From the NCBI RefSeq assembly GCF_000691165.1, contig NZ_ASJD01000009.1:38316-102315 (forward strand): DNA of 64,000 nucleotides, in the 5' to 3' direction. This DNA is from Bacillus safensis FO-36b. Its GTDB lineage: Bacteria; Bacillota; Bacilli; Bacillales; Bacillaceae. The notes under the pieces are model-generated. The model had not been told where the DNA came from and ran no database searches. It saw only the letters and a program-made list of their open reading frames with translations. The stretch's first letter is position 1; every line of letters begins with the position of its first letter. Shown here piece by piece: positions 6,994 to 18,281 of this stretch. A program made the translations under genes and the position numbers.

Positions 6994-8172
6994 ATGAAAC
7001 ATTCATTATTGTCGTCAGAAGAAAAAATACAGTTGCTTCAAGACTATCAGCCAGGCGCATTTTTTCTTGCTTCACCTAAACGCACGATACTTGCCGAAGG
7101 GATTTTCCAGCATATTGAAACCAATCAGCTAAATGAACTATCCACAAGGGTAGCGCACGTATTTGAAGATGCCAAACAAGCTGGAATTCAAACACCGATT
7201 GTGGCTGGTGCTGTCCCATTTGATCCGGCGCAGCCCGTTCGTTTAAATGTACCAGTCCATGTACAGTTTAGTGATCCACTCGAATTCCAACAAGGTGATG
7301 AGGAGTCAGAAGCGGCATCGCCATCCTATGAGGTGACACCTGACCCTTCTCCTGAAGTCTACATGAATGGTGTGAACGAAGGGTTAGCTAAAATTGAAAA
7401 AGGAGAGCTTAGCAAAATCGTACTCTCTCGATCTCTCCATCTCAAATCAAATCAAGACATTCCTACGAAAACAATACTCGAACGACTGGCTCGTCATAAT
7501 ACGACTGGCTATACGTTTGCTGCAAATGTAGCTGATCCGAAGTCTTCCCAAAAGCGCACACTTCTTGGGGCAAGCCCTGAACTGCTTCTTTCAAAAACTG
7601 GTTCATCTGTGATTTCCAATCCACTCGCTGGTTCTCGGCCTCGCAGTTCAGATCCAGTAGAAGACCAGCGCCGCCGCGATGAACTCCTTACCTCAGCGAA
7701 GGATTTACACGAGCACGCAGTGGTTGTTGAAGCTGTCACTAAAGCGCTTACTCCATACTGTCATACACTAGATGTGCCTGCATCACCATCCGTCATTCAA
7801 ACAGAAACGATGTGGCATTTATCTACTGTGGTCAAAGGTGACTTAATAGATTCCAGTGTGTCCTCAATTGATTTGGCGCTTAGCCTTCATCCAACACCCG
7901 CAGTATGCGGAACACCTACAGCAGATGCACGTGAAGCCATTCAAGCGATTGAACCCTTCGATCGAGGATTTTTCACAGGAATGATCGGTTGGGCAGATAC
8001 AAATGGTGATGGTGATTGGATTGTCACCATTCGTTGTGCAGAAGCTGAGGGTCACTCCCTACGTCTCTTTGCTGGTGCAGGAGTGGTCAAAGGATCAAAG
8101 GCAGAAGAAGAGCTAGCTGAAACATCTGCAAAATTCAACACGATGCTTCATGCAATGGGCATCCATCAGTGA
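6994..8172 (+). CDS. dhbC: Isochorismate synthase
   Basis: Converts chorismate to isochorismate, the first committed step to 2,3-DHB. 392 aa with the chorismate-binding signatures [26 protein letters not shown] and the C-terminal GAGVVKGS, ending in the usual [13 protein letters not shown] helix. AAAAGGAGG precedes the ATG by 7-8 bases. Acts with DhbB and DhbA in the cytoplasm. A MenF role in menaquinone synthesis is unlikely given the context. Confidence 0.95.
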   Translation: MKHSLLSSEEKIQLLQDYQPGAFFLASPKRTILAEGIFQHIETNQLNELSTRVAHVFEDAKQAGIQTPIVAGAVPFDPAQPVRLNVPVHVQFSDPLEFQQGDEESEAASPSYEVTPDPSPEVYMNGVNEGLAKIEKGELSKIVLSRSLHLKSNQDIPTKTILERLARHNTTGYTFAANVADPKSSQKRTLLGASPELLLSKTGSSVISNPLAGSRPRSSDPVEDQRRRDELLTSAKDLHEHAVVVEAVTKALTPYCHTLDVPASPSVIQTETMWHLSTVVKGDLIDSSVSSIDLALSLHPTPAVCGTPTADAREAIQAIEPFDRGFFTGMIGWADTNGDGDWIVTIRCAEAEGHSLRLFAGAGVVKGSKAEEELAETSAKFNTMLHAMGIHQ

Positions 8173-8199
8173 TAAAAATACATAGGAGATGACAAAAAC

Positions 8200-9819
8200 A
8201 TGTTTGTTCAACCACCTACATGGCCAGAAGAATTTGCAAAACGCTACCGTGAAAACGGCTGTTGGCGTGGGGAAACCTTTGGCGGTATGCTTCGTGAACG
8301 CGCCGCATCGCTAGGAAATAAAACAGCCATTACATACGCTGATACGCACATAAGCTACCAAGAACTTGATCAGCGCGTCAGCAGTCTTGCTGCCGGTTTT
8401 CATCAGCTTGGAATTCAGAAAGGAAGTCGAGTTGTCGTACAGCTTCCTAACATTCCTGCTTTTTTTGAAGTCATTTTCGCTTTATTTCGAATCGGTGCTT
8501 TACCCGTCTTCTCGCTGCCATCTCATAGAAGCAGTGAAATCACTTATTTTATTGAGTTTGCCGAAGCAGACGCATATGTCATACCAGATATCGATGGCGG
8601 CTTTGATTATCGATCACTCGCACGTCAAGTGAAAGAAAAGCTTCCCTCATTACCTCATGTCATTGTTGCAGGGGAAGCTGAGGAATTCCTTGACTTGGAT
8701 GATCTGCGCAAGGACCCAGCACTTGATCCCCAAATTCATGTAGAGGCAAGCGATATTGCATTTCTTCAGTTATCTGGAGGCAGCACAGGCCTTTCAAAGC
8801 TTATTCCTCGCACGCATGATGACTATATTTATAGTCTTTGGAAAAGCAATGAGGTGTGCGAGCTCACACAAGATAGTGAGTATCTAGCTGCACTTCCGGT
8901 TGCGCACAACTATCCATTAAGCTCGCCTGGCGTCCTTGGGACGTTATACGCAGGCGGAAGAGTCGTTCTTGCACCTGGATCAAGCCCTGATGTCGTCTTT
9001 CCACTCATTGAAAAAGAACGGGCGACCATTACCGCTGTCGTTCCACCTATCGCATTGATTTGGCTAGAGGCCGCTCCTCATCGGTCAGATGACTTATCGA
9101 GTCTTGAAGTCTTACAAGTCGGTGGTGCTAAATTCAGTGCTGAGGCAGCAAAACGAGTGATGCCTACACTTGGATGTAAGTTACAGCAAGTTTTTGGCAT
9201 GGCAGAAGGTCTGGTCAACTATACCAGATTAGATGATCCTGAACATGTCATTATTCATACACAAGGACGCCCAATGTCTGAATATGATGAGGTACTAGTG
9301 GTAGATGATGAGGACAAGCCCGTCCCGCATGAAGTGGCTGGACATCTTTTAACAAGAGGACCTTATACGATTCGCGGCTACTATAAAGCCGATGAACAAA
9401 ACAAAAAAGCATTTACACCCGATGGCTTTTACAGAACAGGTGACATCGTGCGAATAACCAAAGAAGGAAATGTTGTTGTAGAAGGCAGAGACAAGGATCA
9501 AATCAATCGTGGCGGCGAAAAAGTTGCCGCTGAAGAAGTTGAAAACCATTTACTTGCGCATCCTGACATTCATGATGCCGCCATGGTGTCTATGCCCGAT
9601 CCATTTCTTGGCGAACGCTCATGTGCCTTTGTTATCGCGAAAGGAAACAACAAACCAGCACCGCACGTCTTAAAATCATTTCTAAGAGAACGCGGGCTCG
9701 CAGCCTTTAAAATTCCCGACCGCATTGAATGGATCGATGCGTTCCCGCAAACAGGTGTAGGCAAAGTCAGTAAAAAAGCATTAAGAGAATTAGCTGCAAC
9801 CCATACTGCCAACGTATAA
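8200..9819 (+). CDS. dhbE: 2,3-dihydroxybenzoate-AMP ligase
   Basis: Stand-alone aryl adenylation enzyme that activates 2,3-DHB with ATP and loads it onto the aryl carrier domain of DhbB. 539 aa, like B. subtilis DhbE. Visible adenylation cores: [10 protein letters not shown] (A3, near residue 190), FGMAEG (A5 variant typical of aryl ligases), YRTGD (A7), and the GVGKVSKK lysine (A10) near the C-terminus. The [13 protein letters not shown] segment is the DHB-pocket region of this subfamily. Ribosome-binding site AGGAGATG. Confidence 0.95.
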   Translation: MFVQPPTWPEEFAKRYRENGCWRGETFGGMLRERAASLGNKTAITYADTHISYQELDQRVSSLAAGFHQLGIQKGSRVVVQLPNIPAFFEVIFALFRIGALPVFSLPSHRSSEITYFIEFAEADAYVIPDIDGGFDYRSLARQVKEKLPSLPHVIVAGEAEEFLDLDDLRKDPALDPQIHVEASDIAFLQLSGGSTGLSKLIPRTHDDYIYSLWKSNEVCELTQDSEYLAALPVAHNYPLSSPGVLGTLYAGGRVVLAPGSSPDVVFPLIEKERATITAVVPPIALIWLEAAPHRSDDLSSLEVLQVGGAKFSAEAAKRVMPTLGCKLQQVFGMAEGLVNYTRLDDPEHVIIHTQGRPMSEYDEVLVVDDEDKPVPHEVAGHLLTRGPYTIRGYYKADEQNKKAFTPDGFYRTGDIVRITKEGNVVVEGRDKDQINRGGEKVAAEEVENHLLAHPDIHDAAMVSMPDPFLGERSCAFVIAKGNNKPAPHVLKSFLRERGLAAFKIPDRIEWIDAFPQTGVGKVSKKALRELAATHTANV

Positions 9820-9837
9820 AAAAGAGGAGTGAAAACC

Positions 9838-10746
9838 ATGGCAATCCCTACTATTCCTGCATATCCAATGCCAAGCACACAAGATTTACCCGAAAATAAA
9901 GTGAACTGGATACCAGATCCGAAACGTGCTGTTCTGCTGATACATGACATGCAGCAATATTTTTTAAATGCATTTCAACAAGATACATCACCGATCACAG
10001 AGTTAGTTCAGCATATTGAACAATTACGTAATACATGCAATGAACTTGGAATCCCCGTCGTCTATACAGCGCAACCTGGTGACCAAGACCCGAAGGATCG
10101 TGCCTTATTAACAGATTTTTGGGGACCTGGACTTGGTGATGATGAAGCATTGACAAAAATCATTGATCAGCTTGCTCCATCTGAGGCAGATACAATGCTG
10201 ACAAAATGGCGTTATAGCGCATTCAAGAAATCTAATTTTTTGGATATCCTTCAAGAAGGCGGGCGTGATCAACTAATCATTACTGGCGTATATGCACATA
10301 TTGGCTGTATGCTGACAGCCGCAGAAGCATTCATGCTCGATATTGAAACCTTTTTTGTCGCCGATGCCGTCGCTGACTTTTCACTGAAACATCACAAAAT
10401 GGCCATGACCTATGCAGCTGAACGCTGTGCAGTCACCACAACGACAAACCAAATCATCAGTCGTTTAACAGGACAAGAACCAAACAGTGATGATTTATCC
10501 TTTGAGGCCATCGTTCACCAAGTAGCTGAGTATCTCCAAATCGAGCCAAATGAAATACCACTTGATGAGAATCTCGTCTACCTTGGGCTTGATTCTATTA
10601 GAATGATGAGCCTAGCGGAAAAGTGGAGGCAGCAAGGAGCGACAGTCAATTTCGTTGAGCTTGCAGCAAATCCAACGCTCGCTCATTGGCGGACTCTTCT
10701 TTTCCCAGAAAAGCAGCCATCTATCCCAAATATCGATTACTTGTAA
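9838..10746 (+). CDS. dhbB: Isochorismatase with C-terminal aryl carrier domain
   Basis: Bifunctional: the N-terminal isochorismatase (about residues 30-205) cleaves isochorismate to 2,3-dihydro-DHB and pyruvate. The C-terminal carrier (about 220-300) holds the DHB thioester for DhbF. Visible: LLIHDMQQYF with the catalytic Asp, TKWRYSAF, ITGVYAHIGC, and the phosphopantetheine serine in LGLDSIRMM. A GTG at 9829 is in frame, but it overlaps the AGAGGAG ribosome-binding site, so ATG 9838 is the start (302 aa). Confidence 0.95.
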   Translation: MAIPTIPAYPMPSTQDLPENKVNWIPDPKRAVLLIHDMQQYFLNAFQQDTSPITELVQHIEQLRNTCNELGIPVVYTAQPGDQDPKDRALLTDFWGPGLGDDEALTKIIDQLAPSEADTMLTKWRYSAFKKSNFLDILQEGGRDQLIITGVYAHIGCMLTAAEAFMLDIETFFVADAVADFSLKHHKMAMTYAAERCAVTTTTNQIISRLTGQEPNSDDLSFEAIVHQVAEYLQIEPNEIPLDENLVYLGLDSIRMMSLAEKWRQQGATVNFVELAANPTLAHWRTLLFPEKQPSIPNIDYL

Positions 10747-10761
10747 AGGAGGTATAGACCC

Positions 10762-13700
10762 TTGTCGATCCAGTCAGTCGATTCATTCCCGCTAACCGGT
10801 GCCCAATCAGGCATTTGGTACGCGCAGCAGCTTGATCCAGCTAATCCTATTTTCAATACAGCTGAGTATATAGAGATTAAAGGTCCTATTGATCCCATAC
10901 AATTTGAAGCAGCCATTAGAAAGACTGTCTTAGAAGCAGATTCCTTGTATATGCAATTCGTTGAGGATACTGACGGTCCAAAGCAATGGATGACATCTAA
11001 GAAAGAGATTCCATTTCAATATGTTAATTTACAAAATGAAAAACAGCCTCTTGATGCGGCTAAAGCATGGATGAAAGCCGATCTTTCAACACCAGTCTCT
11101 TTAGAGAAAGATGTATTATTCCGTGAAGTACTTTTTCAGCTTGCTGACGACCGATTTATTTGGTATCAGCGCATTCATCACATTGCCATTGATGGATTCG
11201 CCTTTTCGCTCATTGCGCGTCGTGTTGCTGAGGTCTATTCAGCCCTATCGAATGGGACACCTATGCCCCCTCAAACATTTGGATCCTTACATGACGTAGT
11301 CCAAGAGGAGCTCACCTATCAACAGTCTAATCGATATGAAGATGATCAAGCGTTTTGGAAAAATCGCTTTGCTGATCAACCTGAAGTTGTCAGCCTTGCT
11401 GAGCTTGCCCCAAGAACGTCGGATCATTTTATCCGAAAAACGGCTGGCTACGATGCAGAAAAGGTAAGCAAAATGAAAAAAAATGCTCAAGCCTTCGGTG
11501 GTACGTGGCATGAAATGATCCTTGCTGCATCCGCTTTATATATGCATCGTATGACTGGTGCACATGATATTGTTTTAGGATTACCTGTGATGATGCGCCT
11601 TGGATCGTGCGCCTTACAAACACCCGGAATGGTCATGAACCTGGTACCGCTTCGTTTAACATGCAAACCAGAAATGACGCTATCAGCACTTGTTCGCCAA
11701 GTATCTGATGAACTAAAAGCCATTCGCCCTCATCAAAGATATCGCCACGAGGACATGCGGAGAGACTTTAAACTTATCGGAAGAAATCAGCGATTATTTG
11801 GCCCGCAGATCAATATCATGCCATTTGATTATGATCTCATGTTCGATCAGAGCATGGGTCAAGCACATAACCTCTCAGCAGGACCCGTGGATGATATATC
11901 GATCAACATATACGACCGCGCGGATGGGAACGGATTTCAAATCGACTTTGATGCAAACCCTGCCGTATACAAAGAGCAAGCAGTTGACGCTCATCAGCAG
12001 CGTTTTCTTCAATTGCTGGAGGAAATAACCGGACTAGAGCAAGATCAAACGATCAGTCAATTCAACCTTCTTTTGTCTGAAGAGAAAGAGAACATCCTCA
12101 AGCACTGGAATGATACAAAACGAGAATTACCAAGGGAATCTTTACGGGAACTATTTGAAAAACAGGTGAGCAAAACACCACAAGCAAAAGCATTACAGTT
12201 TGAAGGAATTACTTTGACCTATGAGGAGTTGAATCAGCGGGCTAATCAATTAGCTCATTATTTGAAAAAACATGACATTGGACCAGAACAATTTGTCGCA
12301 ATTGCTCTGCCTCGGTCCATCAATATGGTCGTAAGTCTATTAGCCGTCGTCAAAACGGGAGCCGCATATCTGCCACTAGACCCTGATTATCCTAACGATC
12401 GTGTCGCCTATATGCTAGAAGATGCCAAACCGGCGTGCTTGCTCACAATTAAAGAGACAGCAGACGGTTTGAACCATCCGCACATCGTTCAGCTGGATGA
12501 TTCAACTGTTCATCAGGAGATAGCAGACAGTCCGCACATCAATCCGGCTTGGAGCGAGGGCTCTCCACATCACCCAGCTTACATCCTCTACACATCAGGA
12601 TCGACAGGCAAACCAAAGGGTGTTGTTGTAACAAAACGAAATGTGATCAACTTTATATTGTCCATGCAAGATTCATTTTTATTAGATCAAAAAGACCAGC
12701 TTTTAGCGGTAACAACCATTGCCTTTGATATTTCTGGGCTGGAAATGTTCCTACCGCTTTTACATGGGGCTGCTATTTTATTGGCAAAAAAAGAAACCAT
12801 ACAAGAACCAGCAAAGCTTTCAGACATGATTCGTTCTCATCATGTCACAATCATGCAGGCAACACCAACGTTGTGGCATGCGTTGGCAGATGAATACCCT
12901 GATGTGATCACAGGTATGCGTGTTCTTGTTGGAGGTGAAGCTCTCCCTGCCTCCCTTTTGCACACATTGCAATCTCTTCAATGTGACATTACTAATTTGT
13001 ACGGACCTACAGAAACGACGATCTGGTCTACGATGGAAAATGTCACAGCACATCGAGAAAATAGTGGACCGGCAATTGGTAAACCCATTTGGAATACGAG
13101 CATTTACATTTTAGATGAAGGACTAAACCCAGTCCCAGCAGGATCAATCGGTGAGCTTTATATTGCAGGTGAAGGAGTATCCAGAGGATATCTTGGGCGA
13201 TATGATTTAACGGCTGAACGCTTTGTCGCTGATCCATTCGGCACAAAAGGCACGAGAATGTATCGTACTGGTGATTTAGCCAGATGGCGTGAAGATGGTT
13301 CAATTGATTATATCAGCCGTGCCGATCATCAAATTAAAATCCGCGGCTTCCGTATTGAACTAGGTGAAATTGAAACAGTGATGATGCAGCATCAAGCCAT
13401 AAAGCATACATCTGTTATCGTTCGTGAGGATCAACCTGGGCAGCAGCTGCTTTGTGCGTATGTTGTGCTGACAGACGGGTCTTCTCTGCACCCTTCAGAG
13501 CTCAGGCAGTTTGCGGCTGCATTACTTCCTGACTACATGGTGCCCTCTGCTGTTGTCGTTTTGCCAGAACTTCCACTTACACCAAACGGCAAAATCGACC
13601 GCAAAGCATTACCAGCACCAAATATGTCTTTAGTTAGTTCTGAGCGTACACCTAGAACACCACAAGAAGACATGTTATGTAGTTTATTTGCAGAAACCCT

Positions 13701-16700
13701 TGGCCTATCTCAAATTGGCATAGATGATAGTTTCTTTGACTTAGGAGGACATTCCTTACTCGCCGCTCGCCTGCTTCGACGTATACGCGATACACTTGGT
13801 GCAGACCTAAGTATGAGTACCATTTTTGAATCACCTCGAGTTGCTGAGCTTGCGCAGCACATTGACAAAGCGAAGGACATTCGGCCGCCGCTTCAGGTTG
13901 AAGACAAACCAGATGAAATTCCATTATCCTTTGCCCAAAAACGGCTCTGGTTCCTTCATTGCCTTGAAGGGCCAAGTCCAACTTACAATATTCCACTTGT
14001 CATTCAGCTGACAGGTACACTGGATCAAACAGCTCTCATTGGTGCACTGGCAGATATCACTGAAAAACACGAAACCCTTAGAACCATTTTTCCAGATAAG
14101 AACGGCATGCCAAGACAGGTCATTTTACACCCGAAAAGTGTTCAGCCTGAACTCCATGTCACAGCTTCAAGCGATCAACAAATTGAGAATCAGTTAAACG
14201 AAGCCATTCGCTATAGCTTTCAGATTGAAGAAGAACCTGCACTTCGAGCTGAATTATTCACGCTTGATGCAAACCGATCCGTACTGCTTCTATTGCTGCA
14301 TCACATCGCTGGTGACGGCTGGTCACTTGCACCATTGACGCGAGACTTAGCTGCTGCTTACGAAGCCCGTATACAAGGAAAATCCATCTCCTTGCCAGCA
14401 GAACCTGTTCAATATGCTGACTATGCTATTTGGCAGCAGAAGCTGTTGGGCAGTGAAGAAAAGGCGGATAGTCTATTTGCCAAGCAGCTCAGCTATTGGA
14501 AAGATGCCTTACATGACCTGCCTGAAGAACTTGAACTGCCTTATGACTTCCCGCGTCCACAGGAAGGAAGCTTCAACGGTGCGACGATAGACTTTACGAT
14601 TGAACCCGCTTTACATCAGAACCTCCTTGAGCTTGCAAAGCAGCATCAAGTGAGTTTGTTCATGGTGCTTCAAGCATCACTTGCAGCATTACTGACACGC
14701 ATTGGGGCCGGTACAGATATCCCAATCGGCAGTCCAATTGCTGGACGGAATGACGATGCACTTGACGATATTGTGGGCTTGTTTGTGAACACACTAGTAT
14801 TACGTACAAATACAGCTGGTAATCCAACCTTTAGTGAGCTATTGAAGCGAGTGCGAGACGTTGACCTAGCAGCCTATGAGCATCAGGATCTGCCATTTGA
14901 ACGGCTAGTTGAAATCCTAAACCCAACCCGGTCCAGATCAAGAAATCCATTGTTCCAGGTCATGCTAGCCTTCCAAAATACACCGAAGGCAGAAATGAAG
15001 CTGACACAACTTGACTCAGATCTTTACGTGAAACCAGTAGGGTCAGCTAAATTTGATCTGACCATCGAATTGGCAGAACAAAGAACGGAAACTGGGTCAG
15101 CAGCGGGATTAACAGGATTGTTTGAATTCAGCACAGATGTATTTAAACAAAGCACCATTCGAGCAATCGCTGACAGAATGAAGCGCTTTTTAACAGAGGT
15201 AGCTGAGCGCCCGCATCTGCCGATTGGTCAAGTGAACATTTTATCAGATAAAGAGCGGCAAACATTTCTCCCTGACAAAAAGACAATTGCTCAGTTAGAC
15301 CAAGCACATAGTCTCTCGGCTTTATTTGAAAAAACGGCGCAGCAATCTCCTGATCGAGTCGCAGTAACGGATGGCAAGAGGCAGCTGACCTATGGTGAGT
15401 TAAACAACAAAGCCAATCGTCTTGCTCATTTATTAATAGAAAGAGGCGTTGGACCAGAACAGTTCGTTGCACTTGCCCTGCCTAGATCAATCGATATGCT
15501 CATAAGCTTATTAGCCGTTCATAAAGCAGGCGCAGCCTATGTTCCGCTTGATCCTGATTATCCAGCAGACAGGCTGGCATACATGATACAAGATGCCAAA
15601 CCCGTTTGCAGCATCACAACAAAAGCAGATGCAATGCACCTCCCTGCTGATTGCGATTTGATTTTGTTAGACGAAAAGGAAACGAGCGATCAATTGCTGA
15701 CTACGCCAAATCACAATCCGGCTGATATAGACAGAATTAAGCCGCTATCTTCTCTGCATCCGGCCTATATTATTTATACATCCGGTTCTACAGGGAAACC
15801 AAAAGGAGTGGTCATCCCACACCAAAATGTCATCCGTCTTCTAACATCTACTGAACATTGGTTCCATTTTGATGAAGAAGACGTTTGGACAATGTTCCAT
15901 TCATATGCCTTTGACTTTTCAGTATGGGAAATTTGGGGACCACTTTTATATGGCGGCCGACTTGTCATTGTATCTCATACCATCTCTCGCTCTCCAGAAG
16001 AGATGCTGCAGCTTCTAGTTGAGGAAGGTGTGACTGTACTTAATCAAACACCTTCTGCCTTCTATCAGCTCATGCAGATAGACAAGGAACAACAAACACT
16101 TGGTCAAGCATTATCACTCCGCTATGTCATCTTTGGAGGTGAAGCATTAGAGCTTAGCAGATTAGAAGATTGGTACAGCCGTCACTCAGACTGTAAGCCA
16201 AAGCTAATCAACATGTACGGCATTACAGAAACCACCGTTCACGTTACGTATAATGTACTCAATCGAGAGATGATCACAAAGAACTCCAGCAGTTTAATAG
16301 GCGAACCGATTCCTGATTTACACGTGTACGTACTAGATGAATACCTACAGCCTGTTCCCCCTGGGACGACAGGTGAAATGTATGTAGCTGGAGCTGGCCT
16401 TGCAAGAGGTTATCTAGGCAGACCTGACCTGACATCAGATCGATTCCCTGCCGATCCTTATGGAGCACCTGGCACAAGGATGTATCGTACAGGCGACCTT
16501 GCGCGCTGGACAGAAGAAGGGGATCTTGATTACATTGGCAGAGCTGATCATCAAATTAAAATACGCGGATTTCGCATTGAACTTGGAGAAATTGAAGCCG
16601 TTCTGGCACGCCACGATGCAGTTGCACAAGTTGCCGTCATGATGCGAGAGGATCAGCCTGGCGACAAACGCTTAGTCGCCTATATCGTCACAACTGAAGA

Positions 16701-17910
16701 AGACCGTTTCGATACTGAAACCCTTCGTCATTTTGCAGCAGCCAGTCTTCCTGATTACATGGTTCCCGCGGCATATGTACAAATTGACACCATGCCGCTT
16801 ACAGCAAACGGGAAGCTTGATCAAAAATCACTGCCAGCACCTCAATTGCATATACAGCAAGCAGATGGCCGCGGCCCAAGAAACCCGAAAGAGGAAATCC
16901 TATGTCATCTCTTTGAAGAGGTGCTTGATTTACCTAAAATCAGCATAGACGATCGCTTTTTTGACATTGGCGGGCATTCCTTACTTGCGGTTCGTTTAAT
17001 CAGCCGCATTCGTGATGCACTTGGTGTCAAACTAAGCATCGGAACGTTGTTTGAAGCACCAAATGTGGCAAGTTTGGCAGAGAAACTAGAAACAGGAAGC
17101 GATGAAAACGCACTAGAAATCCTGCTGCCACTGCGAACAAATGGAGAAAGATATCCTCTCTTTTGTGTTCACCCGGCAGGTGGTCTTAGCTGGTGCTATG
17201 CAGGTCTCTTGAATACATTAGAAAAAGACATCCCTATTTATGGATTACAGGCACGAGGAATCGCAAGAAAAGATGACTACCCGCACACACTAGATGATAT
17301 GGCTGCGGATTACATCAAGCACATCCAAACGATTCAGCCAAAAGGCCCTTATCATCTTCTTGGCTGGTCACTAGGCGGAAACGTTGTACAGGCAATGGCT
17401 ACACAGCTCCAGCAGCAAGGTGAAGAAATCGCACTCGTTGCGATGCTGGATGCCTATCCAAACCATTTCTTACCGATTAAAGCAGCACCTGATGAAGAAG
17501 AAGCACTAATCGCTCTTCTTGCGCTTGGCGGTTATGATCCAGATACCTTAACAGGTGAACCGCTCACAATGAAAAGTGCCATCGATATCTTGAAAAAAGA
17601 TGGCAGTGCACTAGCTAGCTTAAATGAAGATGCCATTAGAAATCTAAAAGAAACCTATGTGAATTCAGTTCGATTGCTTGGAGAATATCAGCCAAAAACT
17701 TATCAGGGGGACATATTATTCTTTAGATCTACCATTATCCCAGATTGGTTTACACCAATTGATCCCGAAGCATGGGCACCTTATATCAACGGAACTATTG
17801 AACAGCACGACATTCATTGCCGGCACAAAGACATGTGCCAGCCTAAACCCCTAGCAGAAATTGGTGTCATCTTAGACAACGCACTGCATCGGGTCAAACA
17901 AAAGCACTAA
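10762..17910 (+). CDS. dhbF: Bacillibactin non-ribosomal peptide synthetase
   Basis: 2,382 aa, close to the B. subtilis enzyme. Domains by motif: condensation 1 (HHIAIDG, residue about 138), adenylation 1 (YTSGSTGKPKG, about 607), carrier 1 (LGGHSLL, about 996), condensation 2 (HHIAGDG, about 1180), adenylation 2 (about 1673), carrier 2 (GGHSLL, about 2072), thioesterase (GWSLGG, about 2201). The pocket residues I read are D-I-L-Q-L-G-L-I-W, the glycine code, and D-F-W-N-I-G-M-V-H, the threonine code. Predicted product: DHB-Gly-Thr, trimerised and cyclised by the thioesterase. Start is TTG 10762 behind AAAGGAGG, which overlaps the dhbB stop. All catalytic motifs look intact. Confidence 0.97.
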   Translation: MSIQSVDSFPLTGAQSGIWYAQQLDPANPIFNTAEYIEIKGPIDPIQFEAAIRKTVLEADSLYMQFVEDTDGPKQWMTSKKEIPFQYVNLQNEKQPLDAAKAWMKADLSTPVSLEKDVLFREVLFQLADDRFIWYQRIHHIAIDGFAFSLIARRVAEVYSALSNGTPMPPQTFGSLHDVVQEELTYQQSNRYEDDQAFWKNRFADQPEVVSLAELAPRTSDHFIRKTAGYDAEKVSKMKKNAQAFGGTWHEMILAASALYMHRMTGAHDIVLGLPVMMRLGSCALQTPGMVMNLVPLRLTCKPEMTLSALVRQVSDELKAIRPHQRYRHEDMRRDFKLIGRNQRLFGPQINIMPFDYDLMFDQSMGQAHNLSAGPVDDISINIYDRADGNGFQIDFDANPAVYKEQAVDAHQQRFLQLLEEITGLEQDQTISQFNLLLSEEKENILKHWNDTKRELPRESLRELFEKQVSKTPQAKALQFEGITLTYEELNQRANQLAHYLKKHDIGPEQFVAIALPRSINMVVSLLAVVKTGAAYLPLDPDYPNDRVAYMLEDAKPACLLTIKETADGLNHPHIVQLDDSTVHQEIADSPHINPAWSEGSPHHPAYILYTSGSTGKPKGVVVTKRNVINFILSMQDSFLLDQKDQLLAVTTIAFDISGLEMFLPLLHGAAILLAKKETIQEPAKLSDMIRSHHVTIMQATPTLWHALADEYPDVITGMRVLVGGEALPASLLHTLQSLQCDITNLYGPTETTIWSTMENVTAHRENSGPAIGKPIWNTSIYILDEGLNPVPAGSIGELYIAGEGVSRGYLGRYDLTAERFVADPFGTKGTRMYRTGDLARWREDGSIDYISRADHQIKIRGFRIELGEIETVMMQHQAIKHTSVIVREDQPGQQLLCAYVVLTDGSSLHPSELRQFAAALLPDYMVPSAVVVLPELPLTPNGKIDRKALPAPNMSLVSSERTPRTPQEDMLCSLFAETLGLSQIGIDDSFFDLGGHSLLAARLLRRIRDTLGADLSMSTIFESPRVAELAQHIDKAKDIRPPLQVEDKPDEIPLSFAQKRLWFLHCLEGPSPTYNIPLVIQLTGTLDQTALIGALADITEKHETLRTIFPDKNGMPRQVILHPKSVQPELHVTASSDQQIENQLNEAIRYSFQIEEEPALRAELFTLDANRSVLLLLLHHIAGDGWSLAPLTRDLAAAYEARIQGKSISLPAEPVQYADYAIWQQKLLGSEEKADSLFAKQLSYWKDALHDLPEELELPYDFPRPQEGSFNGATIDFTIEPALHQNLLELAKQHQVSLFMVLQASLAALLTRIGAGTDIPIGSPIAGRNDDALDDIVGLFVNTLVLRTNTAGNPTFSELLKRVRDVDLAAYEHQDLPFERLVEILNPTRSRSRNPLFQVMLAFQNTPKAEMKLTQLDSDLYVKPVGSAKFDLTIELAEQRTETGSAAGLTGLFEFSTDVFKQSTIRAIADRMKRFLTEVAERPHLPIGQVNILSDKERQTFLPDKKTIAQLDQAHSLSALFEKTAQQSPDRVAVTDGKRQLTYGELNNKANRLAHLLIERGVGPEQFVALALPRSIDMLISLLAVHKAGAAYVPLDPDYPADRLAYMIQDAKPVCSITTKADAMHLPADCDLILLDEKETSDQLLTTPNHNPADIDRIKPLSSLHPAYIIYTSGSTGKPKGVVIPHQNVIRLLTSTEHWFHFDEEDVWTMFHSYAFDFSVWEIWGPLLYGGRLVIVSHTISRSPEEMLQLLVEEGVTVLNQTPSAFYQLMQIDKEQQTLGQALSLRYVIFGGEALELSRLEDWYSRHSDCKPKLINMYGITETTVHVTYNVLNREMITKNSSSLIGEPIPDLHVYVLDEYLQPVPPGTTGEMYVAGAGLARGYLGRPDLTSDRFPADPYGAPGTRMYRTGDLARWTEEGDLDYIGRADHQIKIRGFRIELGEIEAVLARHDAVAQVAVMMREDQPGDKRLVAYIVTTEEDRFDTETLRHFAAASLPDYMVPAAYVQIDTMPLTANGKLDQKSLPAPQLHIQQADGRGPRNPKEEILCHLFEEVLDLPKISIDDRFFDIGGHSLLAVRLISRIRDALGVKLSIGTLFEAPNVASLAEKLETGSDENALEILLPLRTNGERYPLFCVHPAGGLSWCYAGLLNTLEKDIPIYGLQARGIARKDDYPHTLDDMAADYIKHIQTIQPKGPYHLLGWSLGGNVVQAMATQLQQQGEEIALVAMLDAYPNHFLPIKAAPDEEEALIALLALGGYDPDTLTGEPLTMKSAIDILKKDGSALASLNEDAIRNLKETYVNSVRLLGEYQPKTYQGDILFFRSTIIPDWFTPIDPEAWAPYINGTIEQHDIHCRHKDMCQPKPLAEIGVILDNALHRVKQKH

Positions 17911-17930
17911 GAATAAAGGAGAGATGACAA

Positions 17931-18158
17931 ATGACAAATCCCTTTGATCGTGAAGACGGTGTATTTCTTGTGCTGGTCAATGAACAAGGACAGCATTCAC
18001 TTTGGCCATCATTTGCACCAGTGCCAGATGGATGGGAAAAGGTCTTTGGTGAAGACACTAGAAATGCCTGCATCGATTATATCCAGACACACTGGCAGGA
18101 CTTGCGGCCATTAAGCTTAACAAAAGAACCTGCGCTAGCACATGGAAAAACGGAATAA
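17931..18158 (+). CDS. MbtH-like NRPS accessory protein
   Basis: 75 aa with the family signature (N-E-x-x-QHSLWP, PDGW, and a C-terminal DLRP). MbtH-like proteins bind adenylation domains and are needed for activity or folding of many of them; here the partner is DhbF, 20 bases upstream. Ribosome-binding site AAGGAGAG. Last gene before the strong terminator at 18165, so it closes the operon. Confidence 0.95.
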   Translation: MTNPFDREDGVFLVLVNEQGQHSLWPSFAPVPDGWEKVFGEDTRNACIDYIQTHWQDLRPLSLTKEPALAHGKTE

Positions 18159-18164
18159 ATCACC

Positions 18165-18195
18165 GCACCCTGATCTCCATCAGGGTGCTTTTTTG
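18165..18195 (+). terminator. Terminator of the bacillibactin operon
   Basis: GCACCCTGAT, loop CTCC, ATCAGGGTGC, then TTTTTT: a perfect 10-bp stem 6 bases after the mbtH-like stop. Confidence 0.9.
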
Positions 18196-18242
18196 ACAGA
18201 ATAAACATCACCATCTTTCAGCTCTTTCTGCTACAATTTAAT

Positions 18243-18257
18243 TGAGAATGTTTATCA
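18243..18257 (+). promoter_or_regulatory. Fur box upstream of the Btr-like regulator
   Basis: TGAGAATGTTTATCA is a 7-1-7 Fur site beginning 5 bases after a TACAAT -10 candidate (18232-18237). No good -35 is visible at 16-18 bases. The segment CTACAAT-TTAATTGAGAA recurs upstream of the binding-protein gene (about 19960-19979), so the two promoters look related. Confidence 0.8.
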
Positions 18258-18281
18258 ATCAATAAGAGATCAGGTGGTTTT

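Noticed and set aside
8366..8632. Long secondary frames inside dhbE, dhbF, opuF, ssb and gyrase genes
   Set aside because: These lie wholly inside well-identified genes in other frames, lack ribosome-binding sites, and have the odd composition of shadow frames.
18193..18237. TTGACA...TACAAT as the promoter of the Btr-like gene
   Set aside because: The spacing between the hexamers is 33 bases, too long for sigma-A.
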